Position numbers and translations under genes: made by a program
Shown: one piece after another, positions 1 to 7,603 of the stretch
Layout of the letters: each line of letters opens with the position of its first letter
Position numbering within the stretch: position 1 is the stretch's first letter
Notes under the pieces: model-generated
The model's database searches: none
Told to the model about the DNA's origin: nothing
The model's input: only the letters and a program-made list of their open reading frames with translations
NCBI RefSeq assembly: GCF_000716545.1
Contig: NZ_JNWZ01000034.1
Span: 7,284 to 71,283, forward strand
Direction of reading: 5' to 3'
From: Kitasatospora phosalacinea
GTDB taxonomy: Bacteria > Actinomycetota > Actinomycetes > Streptomycetales > Streptomycetaceae
Length of the DNA: 64,000 nucleotides

Positions 1-1
1 G

Positions 2-76
2 CTCAAAGACACCGCCGCGTCCCTGGGCGCCGGCTTGCTCGCCTGGGATCTGCTCTCCTTGGAGGTGACCGCGTGA
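2..76 (+). CDS. C-terminal end of a ROK-type sugar kinase (partial)
   Basis: Only the last 24 codons are present; the frame enters from the left edge and ends at the TGA at 74-76. The visible residues (LKDTAASLGAGLLAWDLLSL) are a helical C-terminus. The stop overlaps the GTG start of nagA by four bases (GTGA), so the two are translationally coupled. In streptomycetes nagA is commonly preceded by the N-acetylglucosamine kinase gene nagK, which makes GlcNAc-6-phosphate for NagA. The kinase assignment therefore rests on context, because no catalytic motif lies inside the window. Confidence 0.55.
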   Translation, partial: LKDTAASLGAGLLAWDLLSLEVTA

Positions 77-1248
77 CCGCGGACCGTACTGCACTGGCCG
101 GAGCCCGACTGGTCCTGCCCGGCGGGGTGATCGACGCGGGCCGGATCTCCGTCGAGGGCACCCGCATCGCGGGCCTCGGCGGCGAGGCGGACCCGAGCGA
201 CCTCGACCTCACCGGGTACACCGTCGTCCCCGGCTTCGTCGACCTGCACGTGCACGGCGGCGGCGGCGCCTCGTACGCCTCCGGCATCGCCGAGGAGGCG
301 CTCACCGCTGCCCGCACGCACCTGGAGCACGGCACCACCACCACGATGGCCTCCACCGTCACCGGCGAGATCGACGAGGTCTGCCGCCAGGCGGCGGTGC
401 TCTCCGAGCTCGTCGAGGACGGCGTCCTGGCCGGCATCCACTTCGAGGGCCCGTTCATCTCGCACAACCGGTGCGGCGCCCACCGCCCCGACCTGCTGCG
501 CGACCCCGACCCGGCGCTGGTGCGCAAGCTCGCCGACGCGGGCCGCGGCCACACCAAGATGTTCACCCTGGCCCCGGAGCTGCCCGGCGGCCTGGAGTCG
601 GTGCGGATGCTGTCCGACCTCGGCATCGTCGCCGCCGTCGGCCACACCGACTCCGACTACGAGACCACCCTGCGGGCGATCGACGCCGGCGCCTCGGTGG
701 CCACCCACCTGTTCAACGCGATGCCGGGCATCCAGCACCGCGCCCCCGGCCCGATCGTCGCCCTGCTGGAGGACGAGCGGGTCACCGTCGAGCTGGTCAA
801 CGACGGCGTCCACCTGCACCCCTCGGTGGTCGAGCTGGCCTACGGCACCGCCGGCGCCGAGCGCGTCGCGCTGATCACCGACGCGATGGGCGCGGCCGGC
901 ATGGGCGACGGCCTGTACCCGCTCGGCCCGCTGCAGGTCCGGGTCGAGGACGGCGTGGCCCGCCTGGTCGAGGGCGGCTCCATCGCCGGCTCCACCCTCA
1001 CCCTGGACGTCGCCTTCCGGCGCGCCGTCACCGTCCTCGGCCTGTCCCTGAACCAGGCCGTCACCTCGCTGTCCACCGTCCCCGCCCGCCTGATGGGCCT
1101 GGGCGACACCATCGGCACCCTGGAGGCCGGAAAGAACGCCGACCTGGTCGTCCTCGACTCCGACAGCCACGAACTCGTCGCGGTGATGCGCCGCGGCGAG
1201 TGGATCGTCGGCGCGGACCGCTTCGCCAGGGCCGGCAACCCGGCCTGA
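73..1248 (+). CDS. nagA: N-acetylglucosamine-6-phosphate deacetylase NagA
   Basis: 391-residue cytoplasmic amidohydrolase that removes acetate from GlcNAc-6-phosphate to give glucosamine-6-phosphate, the committed step of chitin and cell-wall amino-sugar use. Family landmarks are all visible: the metal-binding HVH in DLHVHGGGG (residues 59-61), FEGPFIS near 125, GHTDS, THLFNAM, LVNDGVHLHP and the catalytic-Asp segment ITDAMGAAG. Length matches the family. It starts at GTG 73, overlapping the upstream stop. In Streptomyces such genes are controlled by DasR; any operator would lie left of the window. Confidence 0.95.
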   Translation: MTADRTALAGARLVLPGGVIDAGRISVEGTRIAGLGGEADPSDLDLTGYTVVPGFVDLHVHGGGGASYASGIAEEALTAARTHLEHGTTTTMASTVTGEIDEVCRQAAVLSELVEDGVLAGIHFEGPFISHNRCGAHRPDLLRDPDPALVRKLADAGRGHTKMFTLAPELPGGLESVRMLSDLGIVAAVGHTDSDYETTLRAIDAGASVATHLFNAMPGIQHRAPGPIVALLEDERVTVELVNDGVHLHPSVVELAYGTAGAERVALITDAMGAAGMGDGLYPLGPLQVRVEDGVARLVEGGSIAGSTLTLDVAFRRAVTVLGLSLNQAVTSLSTVPARLMGLGDTIGTLEAGKNADLVVLDSDSHELVAVMRRGEWIVGADRFARAGNPA

Positions 1249-1343
1249 CCCGGCGCCGCCCCGCCGGGCGGCCCCGGTCCTCCCGCCACGGGGGTGAGCA
1301 GCGGAACCTGCGCCTCGCTACTCACCCCACCGGGAGCTCCCCC

Positions 1344-2201
1344 TTGCCGCTCGCCCGCACCTGTGACCTGCTCGCCTCCGCCGTCGCCGAACGGCGCGGC
1401 CTGCCCGCGTTCAACGTGATCACCCTGGAGCACGCCGAGGCGATCGCCGCCGGCGCCGAGGCCGCGCGGACACCCGTCGTCCTGCAGCTCAGCCAGAACG
1501 CGATCGCCTACCGGGGCGGTCGGCTGCTGCCGATCGCCCGCGCCTGCGCCGAGGTCGCCGCCGCCGCCCGCGTCCCCGTCTCGCTGCACCTCGACCACGT
1601 CGAGGACCCGGACCTGCTGCGCGCGGCCCCCGCCGCCGGGTTCTCCTCCGCGATGTTCGACGCCTCCGCGCTGCCGCACGACGAGAACGTCAAGGCCACC
1701 GCCGAGGCCACCGCCTGGGCCCACCGCCACGGCCTGCACCTGGAGGCCGAACTCGGCCGGGTCGGCGGCAAGGACGGCGAACCGCCGCTCGGCGCGCACG
1801 CCCCCGGCGCCCGCACCGACCCGGCCGAGGCCGCCCGGTACGTCGCCGAGACCGGGGTCGACGCGCTGGCCGTCGCGGTCGGCTCCGCGCACGCGATGAC
1901 CACCCGCACCGCCGCCCTGGACCACGCCCTGATCCGCGAGCTGGCCGCCGCCGTCCCCGTCCCGCTGGTCCTGCACGGCAGCTCCGGCGTCCCGGACGCC
2001 GCGCTCGCCGAGGCGGTCGCCGCCGGCATGGTCAAGATCAACATCGGGACGGCGCTCAACCTCGCCTGCACCCCGGCGATCCGCGCCCGGCTGGCCGCCG
2101 ACCCCGCCGCCAGCGACCCGCGCGGCTACCTGGCGGCGGCCCGGGACGCGATGGCGCGCACCGTCGAACAGCTGGCCCGGGTGGTCTCCGGCCGGGCCTG
2201 A
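1344..2201 (+). CDS. class II ketose-bisphosphate aldolase (tagatose/fructose type)
   Basis: 285-residue zinc-dependent aldolase of the FbaA/GatY/AgaY family, which cleaves ketose-1,6-bisphosphates to DHAP plus an aldehyde. Visible signatures are HLDHVED (zinc ligand and catalytic Asp), EAELGRVGGKDG, the variant VGSAHA in place of the usual GTAHG, VLHGSSGVPD with a zinc His, and KINIGTALN for phosphate binding. I chose the TTG at 1344 because GGGAG lies 7 bases upstream and the protein then begins at the conserved N-terminal helix. It follows nagA by 95 bp on the same strand, so a role in amino-sugar or tagatose-type catabolism is likely. Exact substrate cannot be read from sequence. Confidence 0.85.
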   Translation: MPLARTCDLLASAVAERRGLPAFNVITLEHAEAIAAGAEAARTPVVLQLSQNAIAYRGGRLLPIARACAEVAAAARVPVSLHLDHVEDPDLLRAAPAAGFSSAMFDASALPHDENVKATAEATAWAHRHGLHLEAELGRVGGKDGEPPLGAHAPGARTDPAEAARYVAETGVDALAVAVGSAHAMTTRTAALDHALIRELAAAVPVPLVLHGSSGVPDAALAEAVAAGMVKINIGTALNLACTPAIRARLAADPAASDPRGYLAAARDAMARTVEQLARVVSGRA

Positions 2202-2204
2202 ACC

Positions 2205-2236
2205 GGCGGCGCGGGGGAACCCTCCCCCGCGCCGCC
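2205..2236. terminator. bidirectional hairpin terminator
   Basis: Perfect 14-bp inverted repeat (GGCGGCGCGGGGGA, 4-base loop) between the convergent aldolase and carbohydrate-binding protein genes. It has no T-tract, as is usual in streptomycetes. Confidence 0.75.
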
Positions 2237-2240
2237 GCCG

Positions 2241-3185
2241 CTACTTCGGGTACTCGTTGACGCTCATCGGCGTCAGCGCGACCTGGTCCAGCAGGACCGG
2301 GTTGGTCGCCCCGGCCGGCACGGTCAGCGTGATGGTGTTCGGCCCGGCCTTCAGCTCCGGCCATATGTTGGTGCTGAACCAGGAGTACGCCGGGTCGGCG
2401 GCCGGGTTCTTGGAGTAGTTCTTGAAGGTCACGCCGCCCGGGTGGTCCTTGCCGTTGACGGTGACCTGGGCCGGCTGGTCGGCGCCGGTGTTGTTGAAGT
2501 GCAGCCAGAGCTTGGCCTTGCCGTCGGCGTCCGCGTTGACCGTCCAGGTGAAGGTCGACCCGGCCTGCAGCACCAGGTAGCCGCCGTCGGCGGAGACCGC
2601 GCCCTTGACGGTGGCGGCGGTGGCGGCGCCCTGCGCCTGCAGCTTGGACGCGTCGCTGATCGGCTCGCTCGCGGCGCTCGGGCTGGGCGCGGCGCTGCTC
2701 GCGGGCGCGCTCGGGCTGCTCCCGGTGCTGCCGCCGGCGGTCGCGCTCGCCGCCGGGGCCTTGCCGGTGGGGTCGGCCGCGGCCTTGCCGCCCGGGTCGC
2801 CGGTGGACAGCGCCACGCCGGCGCCGATGGCGATCGCCGCGACCACCGCGACGGCGCCGATGATCGCCGCCTTGCCGCGGCCCGCGGGCCGGTCCTCGCC
2901 CGGCCGCGGGCGGGAGCGCTCGGCGTACCGGGGCTGCTGGGGCAGCGCCGCGGTGGGATCGTGGGGCGCCACCGGGCCCTGGCCGTAGCCGGGCGGCGGC
3001 GGGGCCTGCGGGTAGGTTGGGCGGTCGCCGTAGGTGGCGCGGCCCACCTCCATCGGGCGCTGGTAGCCGCTGCGGGGGCGCTCGGCGGCCGGCTGCTCGC
3101 CCTCGGCCGGTCGGTACAGGTACGCGAAGGGGTCTTCCCCGCCCGCGCCCTCGGGCGCCGCGCCGCTGTTGCCGGGCGTGGTCAC
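2241..3185 (-). CDS. membrane-anchored protein with CBM6/35-like carbohydrate-binding domain
   Basis: 314 residues. The N-terminal ~100 residues are cytoplasmic and Pro/Gly/Arg-rich. One membrane helix follows (AAIIGAVAVVAAIAIGAGVA, ~106-125), then a Ser/Ala-rich linker. The C-terminal ~125 residues form a beta-sandwich typical of CBM6/CBM35 (GGYLVLQAGSTFTWTVNAD, WLHFNN, ITLTVPAG, LLDQVALTP). The protein would present a glycan-binding domain outside the membrane; no catalytic domain is seen. The GTG start is preceded by GGGGAG. It lies next to nagA and cdgB. Ligand unknown. Confidence 0.75.
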   Translation of the reverse strand: MTTPGNSGAAPEGAGGEDPFAYLYRPAEGEQPAAERPRSGYQRPMEVGRATYGDRPTYPQAPPPPGYGQGPVAPHDPTAALPQQPRYAERSRPRPGEDRPAGRGKAAIIGAVAVVAAIAIGAGVALSTGDPGGKAAADPTGKAPAASATAGGSTGSSPSAPASSAAPSPSAASEPISDASKLQAQGAATAATVKGAVSADGGYLVLQAGSTFTWTVNADADGKAKLWLHFNNTGADQPAQVTVNGKDHPGGVTFKNYSKNPAADPAYSWFSTNIWPELKAGPNTITLTVPAGATNPVLLDQVALTPMSVNEYPK

Positions 3186-3260
3186 GTTCGACTCCCCTGG
3201 ACTGGTTGTACTCGTACCCAGGGCACCCTACCTGCCCCCGGCGAGCGGGGGACAAGCGGT

Positions 3261-5057
3261 TCAGCCCGCCCGGCGGTGCGAGCGCTCGCCCCGGGAGCCG
3301 CGGGCGGGGCCGCCGCGGGTGCGCTTCTCGTCGTACATCCGCTCGTCCGCGGAGTGCAGCACCTCGTCGATGCTCATCCCGCAGCCGGCCCAGCCGATGC
3401 CGAGGCTGACGCCGACCCGCACCGCCCGGTTGTCGATCCGCATCGGCGGCAGGATCGCGCTGCGCAGCCGCCCGGCCAGCTCCTTGGCCTCCTCGCGGCC
3501 GATGTTGTCGGCGAGGACGACGAACTCGTCGCCGCTCATCCGGGCCACCGTGTCGCCCTCCCGGACGACCTGCTGCAGGCGGCGGGCGATCTCGATCAGG
3601 ACGGCGTCGCCGGTGTTGTGGCCGTGCCGGTCGTTGACCAGCTTGAAGCCGTCCAGGTCGCAGTAGAGGACGGCCAGCCCGCGCTCGCCCACCGGGGCGC
3701 CGCCGCCGCGGCGGTGGCCGTGCCAGAGGTCCCCGGGCGGCTGCTCGGCGGGGACCACGGCGTGCACGTGGTGGGCCGGGACGCCGGAGTGGTGCAGCAC
3801 CTCCCCGGCGGCGAAGGCGGCCCGGTCGCGCTCCAGGGCCCCGTCGGGGGCCGCGTAACCGTGCGCGAGGGGTACGGGGGCGCCCACCGGCGCGCGGCCG
3901 TCCTGGGCGGCGTGGGCGCCCTGGAGGGGCGCCCCGGCGGGCGACGCCTGGCCGGGCACGCCGGCGTGCGGTGCGACCGGACAGAGTCGGCGGGCGAGCC
4001 TGGCCCGCAGCTCCGCGCCGTTGGGCAGGCCGGTGAGCGCGTCGTGGCTGGCCCGGTGGGCGAGCTGCAGCTCGTGCCGCTTGCGGTCCTCGATGTCCTC
4101 GACGTGGGTGAGCAGGAAACTGGGGCCCTCGGCGGCGTCGGCGACCACCGAGTTGCGCAGGCAGACCCACTGGTAGCCGCCGTCGCGCCGGGCCAGCCGC
4201 AGCTCGGCCCGGCCGCCCTCGGCGCTGGTGCGCAGCAGCAGGTCGAGGTCGTCGGGGTGGACCAGGTCGACGAAGCGCTGCTGGCGCAGCGCGGCCCGGG
4301 GGCGGCCCAGCAGCCGGCACAGGGCGTCGTTGACGCGGCTGAGCTGGCCGGTGGCCTCGCCGTGCAGCTCGGTGATGGCCATCCCGCTGGGGGCGTACTC
4401 GAAGGCCTGCCGGAAGGACTCCTCGCTGGCCCGCAGGGCCTGCTGCTCCTTCTCCAGCCGGGCCAGGGCGCGCTGCATCTCGGCCCGCAGCCGGGCGTTG
4501 CCGATCGCGATGGAGGCCTGCAGGGAGAACATCTCCAGGGCCTCGCGGGTCCACGCGCCGGGGCGCTTGCCGCTGCGCGGGCGGTCCACCGAGAGGATGC
4601 CGAGCAGGTCGCCGCCGGCGCTGTACATCGGCGCGAGCAGGACGTCGGAGGGGTGCCAGTCGTTGCCGTAGACCGGCATCGGGCCGTTGCCGGTCCAGGT
4701 GGGGATGTCGGTGGCTATCGCCCAGCCGCGGTCGTGCGGCAGGAAGCGCAGGGTGCCCCAGTGGTCGGCGACCTGGAGCATCCGCTCCCAGGACTCGCGG
4801 GAGCCGACCTGGCCGAGCAGGACGGCCGGGCCCCCGAAGGCGCTCTCCTCGATCTCCCAGACGGCGGCGACCACCAGGTCCCCGTCGGGGCGGACCAGGC
4901 TGACCGCGGCGGCGTCGAACCCGAGCCCGTGGACCGCGCCCTCGACGACCGCCTGCAAGGTCCCCGCCAGGCTCCGGGCAGCGTTGAGGTCCGCCACGAC
5001 CCGGTGCAAGGTGCGAAGGGTCGCGAGGCGGACGTAGGGCTCCGACTCGGCTTCCAT
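3261..5057 (-). CDS. cdgB: diguanylate cyclase CdgB (GAF-PAS-GGDEF)
   Basis: 598-residue cytoplasmic protein that makes cyclic di-GMP from two GTP. Order: GAF domain (~10-185), short coiled coil (RALARLEKEQQALRASEE), PAS/PAC (~210-325), then a GGDEF domain opened at DALTGLPN (~339). The active-site motif reads SGDEF (508-512) rather than GGDEF. An inhibitory RxxD I-site (REGD) sits five residues before it. About 100 residues of Gly/Ala/Pro/His-rich sequence (~359-459) interrupt the domain before YCDLDGFK. I chose ATG 5057 because GGGGAG precedes it; 42 further in-frame codons upstream look non-coding. Domain order and position near nagA match the BldD-regulated CdgB of streptomycetes. Confidence 0.88.
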   Translation of the reverse strand: MEAESEPYVRLATLRTLHRVVADLNAARSLAGTLQAVVEGAVHGLGFDAAAVSLVRPDGDLVVAAVWEIEESAFGGPAVLLGQVGSRESWERMLQVADHWGTLRFLPHDRGWAIATDIPTWTGNGPMPVYGNDWHPSDVLLAPMYSAGGDLLGILSVDRPRSGKRPGAWTREALEMFSLQASIAIGNARLRAEMQRALARLEKEQQALRASEESFRQAFEYAPSGMAITELHGEATGQLSRVNDALCRLLGRPRAALRQQRFVDLVHPDDLDLLLRTSAEGGRAELRLARRDGGYQWVCLRNSVVADAAEGPSFLLTHVEDIEDRKRHELQLAHRASHDALTGLPNGAELRARLARRLCPVAPHAGVPGQASPAGAPLQGAHAAQDGRAPVGAPVPLAHGYAAPDGALERDRAAFAAGEVLHHSGVPAHHVHAVVPAEQPPGDLWHGHRRGGGAPVGERGLAVLYCDLDGFKLVNDRHGHNTGDAVLIEIARRLQQVVREGDTVARMSGDEFVVLADNIGREEAKELAGRLRSAILPPMRIDNRAVRVGVSLGIGWAGCGMSIDEVLHSADERMYDEKRTRGGPARGSRGERSHRRAG

Positions 5058-5169
5058 GCGGGGGCTCCCCGGCTGCTTCGGATGGTTCTTGACAAGGTTT
5101 CGTCCGATTGCCAGAAGAACTGAATCACAGCGAGCACTCCGATAGGCACGCTCGGTCAGCAATAGGCTG

Positions 5170-5178
5170 TGACTGTGA
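5170..5178. promoter_or_regulatory. possible BldD half-site pair upstream of cdgB
   Basis: TGAC-T-GTGA fits the TNAC/GTNA arms of BldD boxes but with a one-base spacer. It lies 113 bp upstream of cdgB, which is a known BldD target in streptomycetes. Weak evidence only. Confidence 0.25.
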
Positions 5179-5278
5179 CTCAAATCACATAATGATCAAG
5201 ACCTTTGCGACCGAGGACCGAACGGACCTACGACCGGACTACGACCACGGCCCGATACCGGCACGCCCGGTCGGCGAC

Positions 5279-5284
5279 TAGCGT
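5279..5284 (+). promoter_or_regulatory. -10 element of a leaderless promoter (flavin reductase gene)
   Basis: TAGCGT followed by exactly 7 bases and the GTG start at 5292. No Shine-Dalgarno sequence is present, so transcription probably begins at the start codon. Confidence 0.5.
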
Positions 5285-5291
5285 GCGGTAC

Positions 5292-5846
5292 GTGTACAGC
5301 TCCCAGCAGTCCCCCGCCGCCCCCGCGGCCCCCGCCGGCGCGGCGGCGGCCGGCGCCGCCCCCGAGGAGTTCCGGGCCGCCCTCGGCCAGCTCGCCGCGG
5401 GCGTCTCCCTGCTGACCGTGCACGACCCGGAGGACGGCGAGGACGCCGGGATGACCGCCACCTCGCTGCTGTCGGTGTCGCTGGAACCGCCGCTGGTGCT
5501 GGTCTCGGTCCGCGAGGACTCGCGGATGGACGAGCTGCTGGCCCGGGCCGAGACCTGGGCGGTGTCGCTGCTCGCCGAGGAGCACCGCGCGCTCGCCTCC
5601 CGGTTCGCGATGAAGGGGCGGCTCAGCGACCGGCTGCTGTTCGCCGACGCCGCCTGGCACCGCGGGCCGCACACCGGCGCCCCGCTGATCGACGGCGCGC
5701 TGGCCACCCTGGAGTGCCGCACCGAGCAGCGGATCGCCGCCGGCGACCACACCCTGGTGCTCGGCCGCGTCCTGGCCGCCGAGGTGCCCGCCCCGGCCGG
5801 ACGGCCGCTGCTGTACCTGCGCGGCGGCTACCGCCGGCTCGACTGA
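5292..5846 (+). CDS. flavin reductase-like protein (FMN-binding split barrel)
   Basis: 184 residues. After an Ala/Pro-rich N-terminus of ~25 residues comes the flavin reductase split-barrel domain: FRAALGQLAAGVSLLT, then MTATSLLSVSLEPPLVLVSV and LLYLRGGYRRL at the end. Family members reduce FMN or FAD with NAD(P)H, often feeding a partner monooxygenase, or act as stand-alone FMN proteins. No oxygenase partner is adjacent. The start at GTG 5292 is chosen from a -10 element 7 bases upstream; GTG 5283 is an in-frame alternative. It is divergent from cdgB. Confidence 0.8.
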   Translation: MYSSQQSPAAPAAPAGAAAAGAAPEEFRAALGQLAAGVSLLTVHDPEDGEDAGMTATSLLSVSLEPPLVLVSVREDSRMDELLARAETWAVSLLAEEHRALASRFAMKGRLSDRLLFADAAWHRGPHTGAPLIDGALATLECRTEQRIAAGDHTLVLGRVLAAEVPAPAGRPLLYLRGGYRRLD

Positions 5847-5853
5847 CGGACCG

Positions 5854-6282
5854 TCACTGCGGGCGGATCCGGCCGCGGCCCTGCTTGAGCCCCGAGCGGT
5901 GCCGCTTGTTCTCCAGCCGCCGCTCGACCATGCCGCGGCTGGGCTTGGTGGCCCGCCGGGCCTTCGGCGGCGGCGCGGTGGCCTCCCCCAGCAGCGCGGC
6001 CAGCCGGGCCGCCGCCACCTCCCGGTTGCGCCACTGCGAACGGTGCTCGGAGGCCCGCACCACCAGCACCCCGTCCACCAGCCGCGAGGCCAGCCGCTCC
6101 AGGGCGCGCTCCTTCCACACCGCGGGCAGCGCGTCGGAGGCGGCCAGGTCCCACCGCAGCTCGACCCTCGAGTCGGAGGTGTTCACGTGCTGCCCGCCGG
6201 GGCCGGAGGAACGCGAGAAGCGCCAGACGAGCTCGGCGTCGGGGACGACCACCGAGCCCCGTACGCGCACGGGCTCAGTCAT
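5854..6282 (-). CDS. arfB: alternative ribosome-rescue hydrolase ArfB (GGQ, RF-1 domain)
   Basis: 142-residue class I release-factor-like peptidyl-tRNA hydrolase that frees stalled ribosomes on non-stop mRNA. The catalytic motif SGPGGQHVNTSDSRVEL lies near residues 28-44. The C-terminal tail is rich in Arg/Lys (ATAPPPKARRATKPSRGMVE, then RRLENKRHRSGLKQGRGRIR), as required for entry into the empty mRNA channel in ArfB/YaeJ. The length matches ArfB, far shorter than PrfA/PrfB. Of three nearby ATGs I chose 6282 (MTEPVRV), because a -10-like GATGAT lies 7 bases upstream; 6291 and 6294 are possible. Confidence 0.9.
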   Translation of the reverse strand: MTEPVRVRGSVVVPDAELVWRFSRSSGPGGQHVNTSDSRVELRWDLAASDALPAVWKERALERLASRLVDGVLVVRASEHRSQWRNREVAAARLAALLGEATAPPPKARRATKPSRGMVERRLENKRHRSGLKQGRGRIRPQ

Positions 6283-6346
6283 GCCGCCCATCATCCCGCC
6301 CCCTCCCGGCCCCCGTCACCTGGTTAAGGCGCCCGGACCGAACGGG

Positions 6347-6352
6347 CACAAT
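6347..6352 (+). promoter_or_regulatory. -10 element of a leaderless promoter
   Basis: CACAAT plus 7 bases before the GTG at 6360. The same hexamer and spacing recur upstream of dtd. Confidence 0.5.
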
Positions 6353-6359
6353 GGCGGGC

Positions 6360-6851
6360 GTGATCGAGCTCGGCTACTCCCTCTCCACCCGCTTCCCCGA
6401 CCCCCCGCAGACCGACTACCGCACCGCGTCGGTCCACTCGCTGCGGCACGACCTGTTCGCCGGCGACGTGTACCTGGAGGCGGACGGGGGCGCGGCCCTG
6501 GAGACCCACTGGCACTGGGTGCCGGTGCTCGACTTCGCCTGGGCGGTGTGCGACATCGCCGAACGCCTCGACGAGGGCCCGCGCGGCAGCCGGGAGGCCC
6601 GGGTCCGCACCGAGGACCTGGACTTCACCCAGAACACCGAACTGCTGCGCTTCGCCCGCCGGTTCGGCTGGGTGGAGATCACCGCCACCTGGCGCCCCGA
6701 CGACGAGCCCCTGGTGGTGCGGCACGCCGAACTGCGCCGCGAGGCACGGGACTTCCTGCAGGACGTGCTGGCCGACCTGAGTGAGCTGCACGAGGGACTC
6801 GCCGACAACCCGAACATCTGGACCGTGCAGGGCCGCTACCCGAGAATCTGA
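6360..6851 (+). CDS. conserved hypothetical protein
   Basis: 163 residues, soluble, acidic, without signal peptide or membrane segment. I do not recognise the family by function. It contains regular aromatic-rich strands (THWHWVPVLDFAWAVCDIAE, FARRFGWVEITATW) and ends in a helical segment (LRREARDFLQDVLADLSELH). The start is either ATG 6351 or GTG 6360. The ATG overlaps a -10-like CACAAT, so GTG 6360 on a leaderless transcript is preferred. It stands alone between divergent arfB and the downstream terD-family gene. Confidence 0.75.
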   Translation: MIELGYSLSTRFPDPPQTDYRTASVHSLRHDLFAGDVYLEADGGAALETHWHWVPVLDFAWAVCDIAERLDEGPRGSREARVRTEDLDFTQNTELLRFARRFGWVEITATWRPDDEPLVVRHAELRREARDFLQDVLADLSELHEGLADNPNIWTVQGRYPRI

Positions 6852-6966
6852 TGCGGCGCGGGGCGTCCGTACGGGGGAGAAATCCGTCCGTCCACCGGGC
6901 GGTGGAACCAATGACCGCCCGTCCCGCGTTCTCTGGGCAAAACCGACCGAAGGGACACCACAGACC

Positions 6967-7542
6967 ATGCCCGTGAGCCTCTCCAAGGGTGGCAACGTCT
7001 CGCTGACCAAGGAGGCCCCCGGCCTGACCGCGGTCACCGTCGGCCTCGGCTGGGACGTGCGCACCACCACCGGTGCCGAGTTCGACCTCGACGCCAGCGC
7101 GATCGTCCTCAACGGCGAAGGCAAGGTCTACTCCGACCGGCACTTCGTCTTCTTCAACAACACCAGCACCCCGGACAGCACCGTCGTGCACACCGGCGAC
7201 AACCGCACCGGCGAGGGCCAGGGCGACGACGAGCAGATCAACGTCAACCTGGCCGCGCTGCCCGCCGACGTGCAGCGGATCACCTTCCCGGTGTCGATCT
7301 ACGACGGCAACAACCGCGGCCAGAGCTTCGGCCAGGTCCGCAACGCCTACATCCGGGTGCTGAACCAGGCCGGCGGCGCCGAGATCGCCCGCTACGACCT
7401 CTCCGAGGACGCCGCCACCGAGACCGCGATGGTCTTCGGCGAGCTGTACCGCAACGGCGCCGAGTGGAAGTTCCGCGCCATCGGCCAGGGCTACGCCTCC
7501 GGCCTGGTCGGCATCGCCCAGGACTTCGGCGTCAACGTCTGA
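6967..7542 (+). CDS. TerD-family calcium-binding stress protein
   Basis: 191 residues, one full TerD domain. Visible signatures are VSLSKGGNVSLTKEAPGLT, GLGWDVRTTTGAEFDLDASA, FFNN and GDNRTGEGQGDDEQINVNL, where the acidic residues form the two calcium sites. Family members, named from tellurite resistance, bind calcium and occur in several copies in streptomycetes, where some affect development and stress responses. AAGGGA lies 11 bases upstream of the ATG. No other ter genes are nearby, so this is a stand-alone paralogue and tellurite resistance should not be assumed. Confidence 0.9.
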   Translation: MPVSLSKGGNVSLTKEAPGLTAVTVGLGWDVRTTTGAEFDLDASAIVLNGEGKVYSDRHFVFFNNTSTPDSTVVHTGDNRTGEGQGDDEQINVNLAALPADVQRITFPVSIYDGNNRGQSFGQVRNAYIRVLNQAGGAEIARYDLSEDAATETAMVFGELYRNGAEWKFRAIGQGYASGLVGIAQDFGVNV

Positions 7543-7553
7543 CCCGCACCGCA

Positions 7554-7596
7554 CGCGCGAACGGCCCCCCGAGGCTCCCGGGGGGCCGTTCGCGCG
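7554..7596. terminator. hairpin terminator after the TerD-family gene
   Basis: Long inverted repeat with arms beginning CGCGCGAACGGCCCCCC and a 7-9 base loop, between convergent genes. Confidence 0.8.
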
Positions 7597-7603
7597 TTCC
7601 GGG

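Noticed and set aside
2442-5123. Long plus-strand open frame opposite cdgB and the CBM protein gene
   Set aside because: Product is Gly/Ala/Val/Asp-rich low complexity and runs antisense to two clearly recognisable genes; typical artefact of high-GC codon bias.
6967-7542. Tellurite-resistance operon
   Set aside because: Only a single terD-family gene is present; streptomycetes have many such paralogues with other roles.
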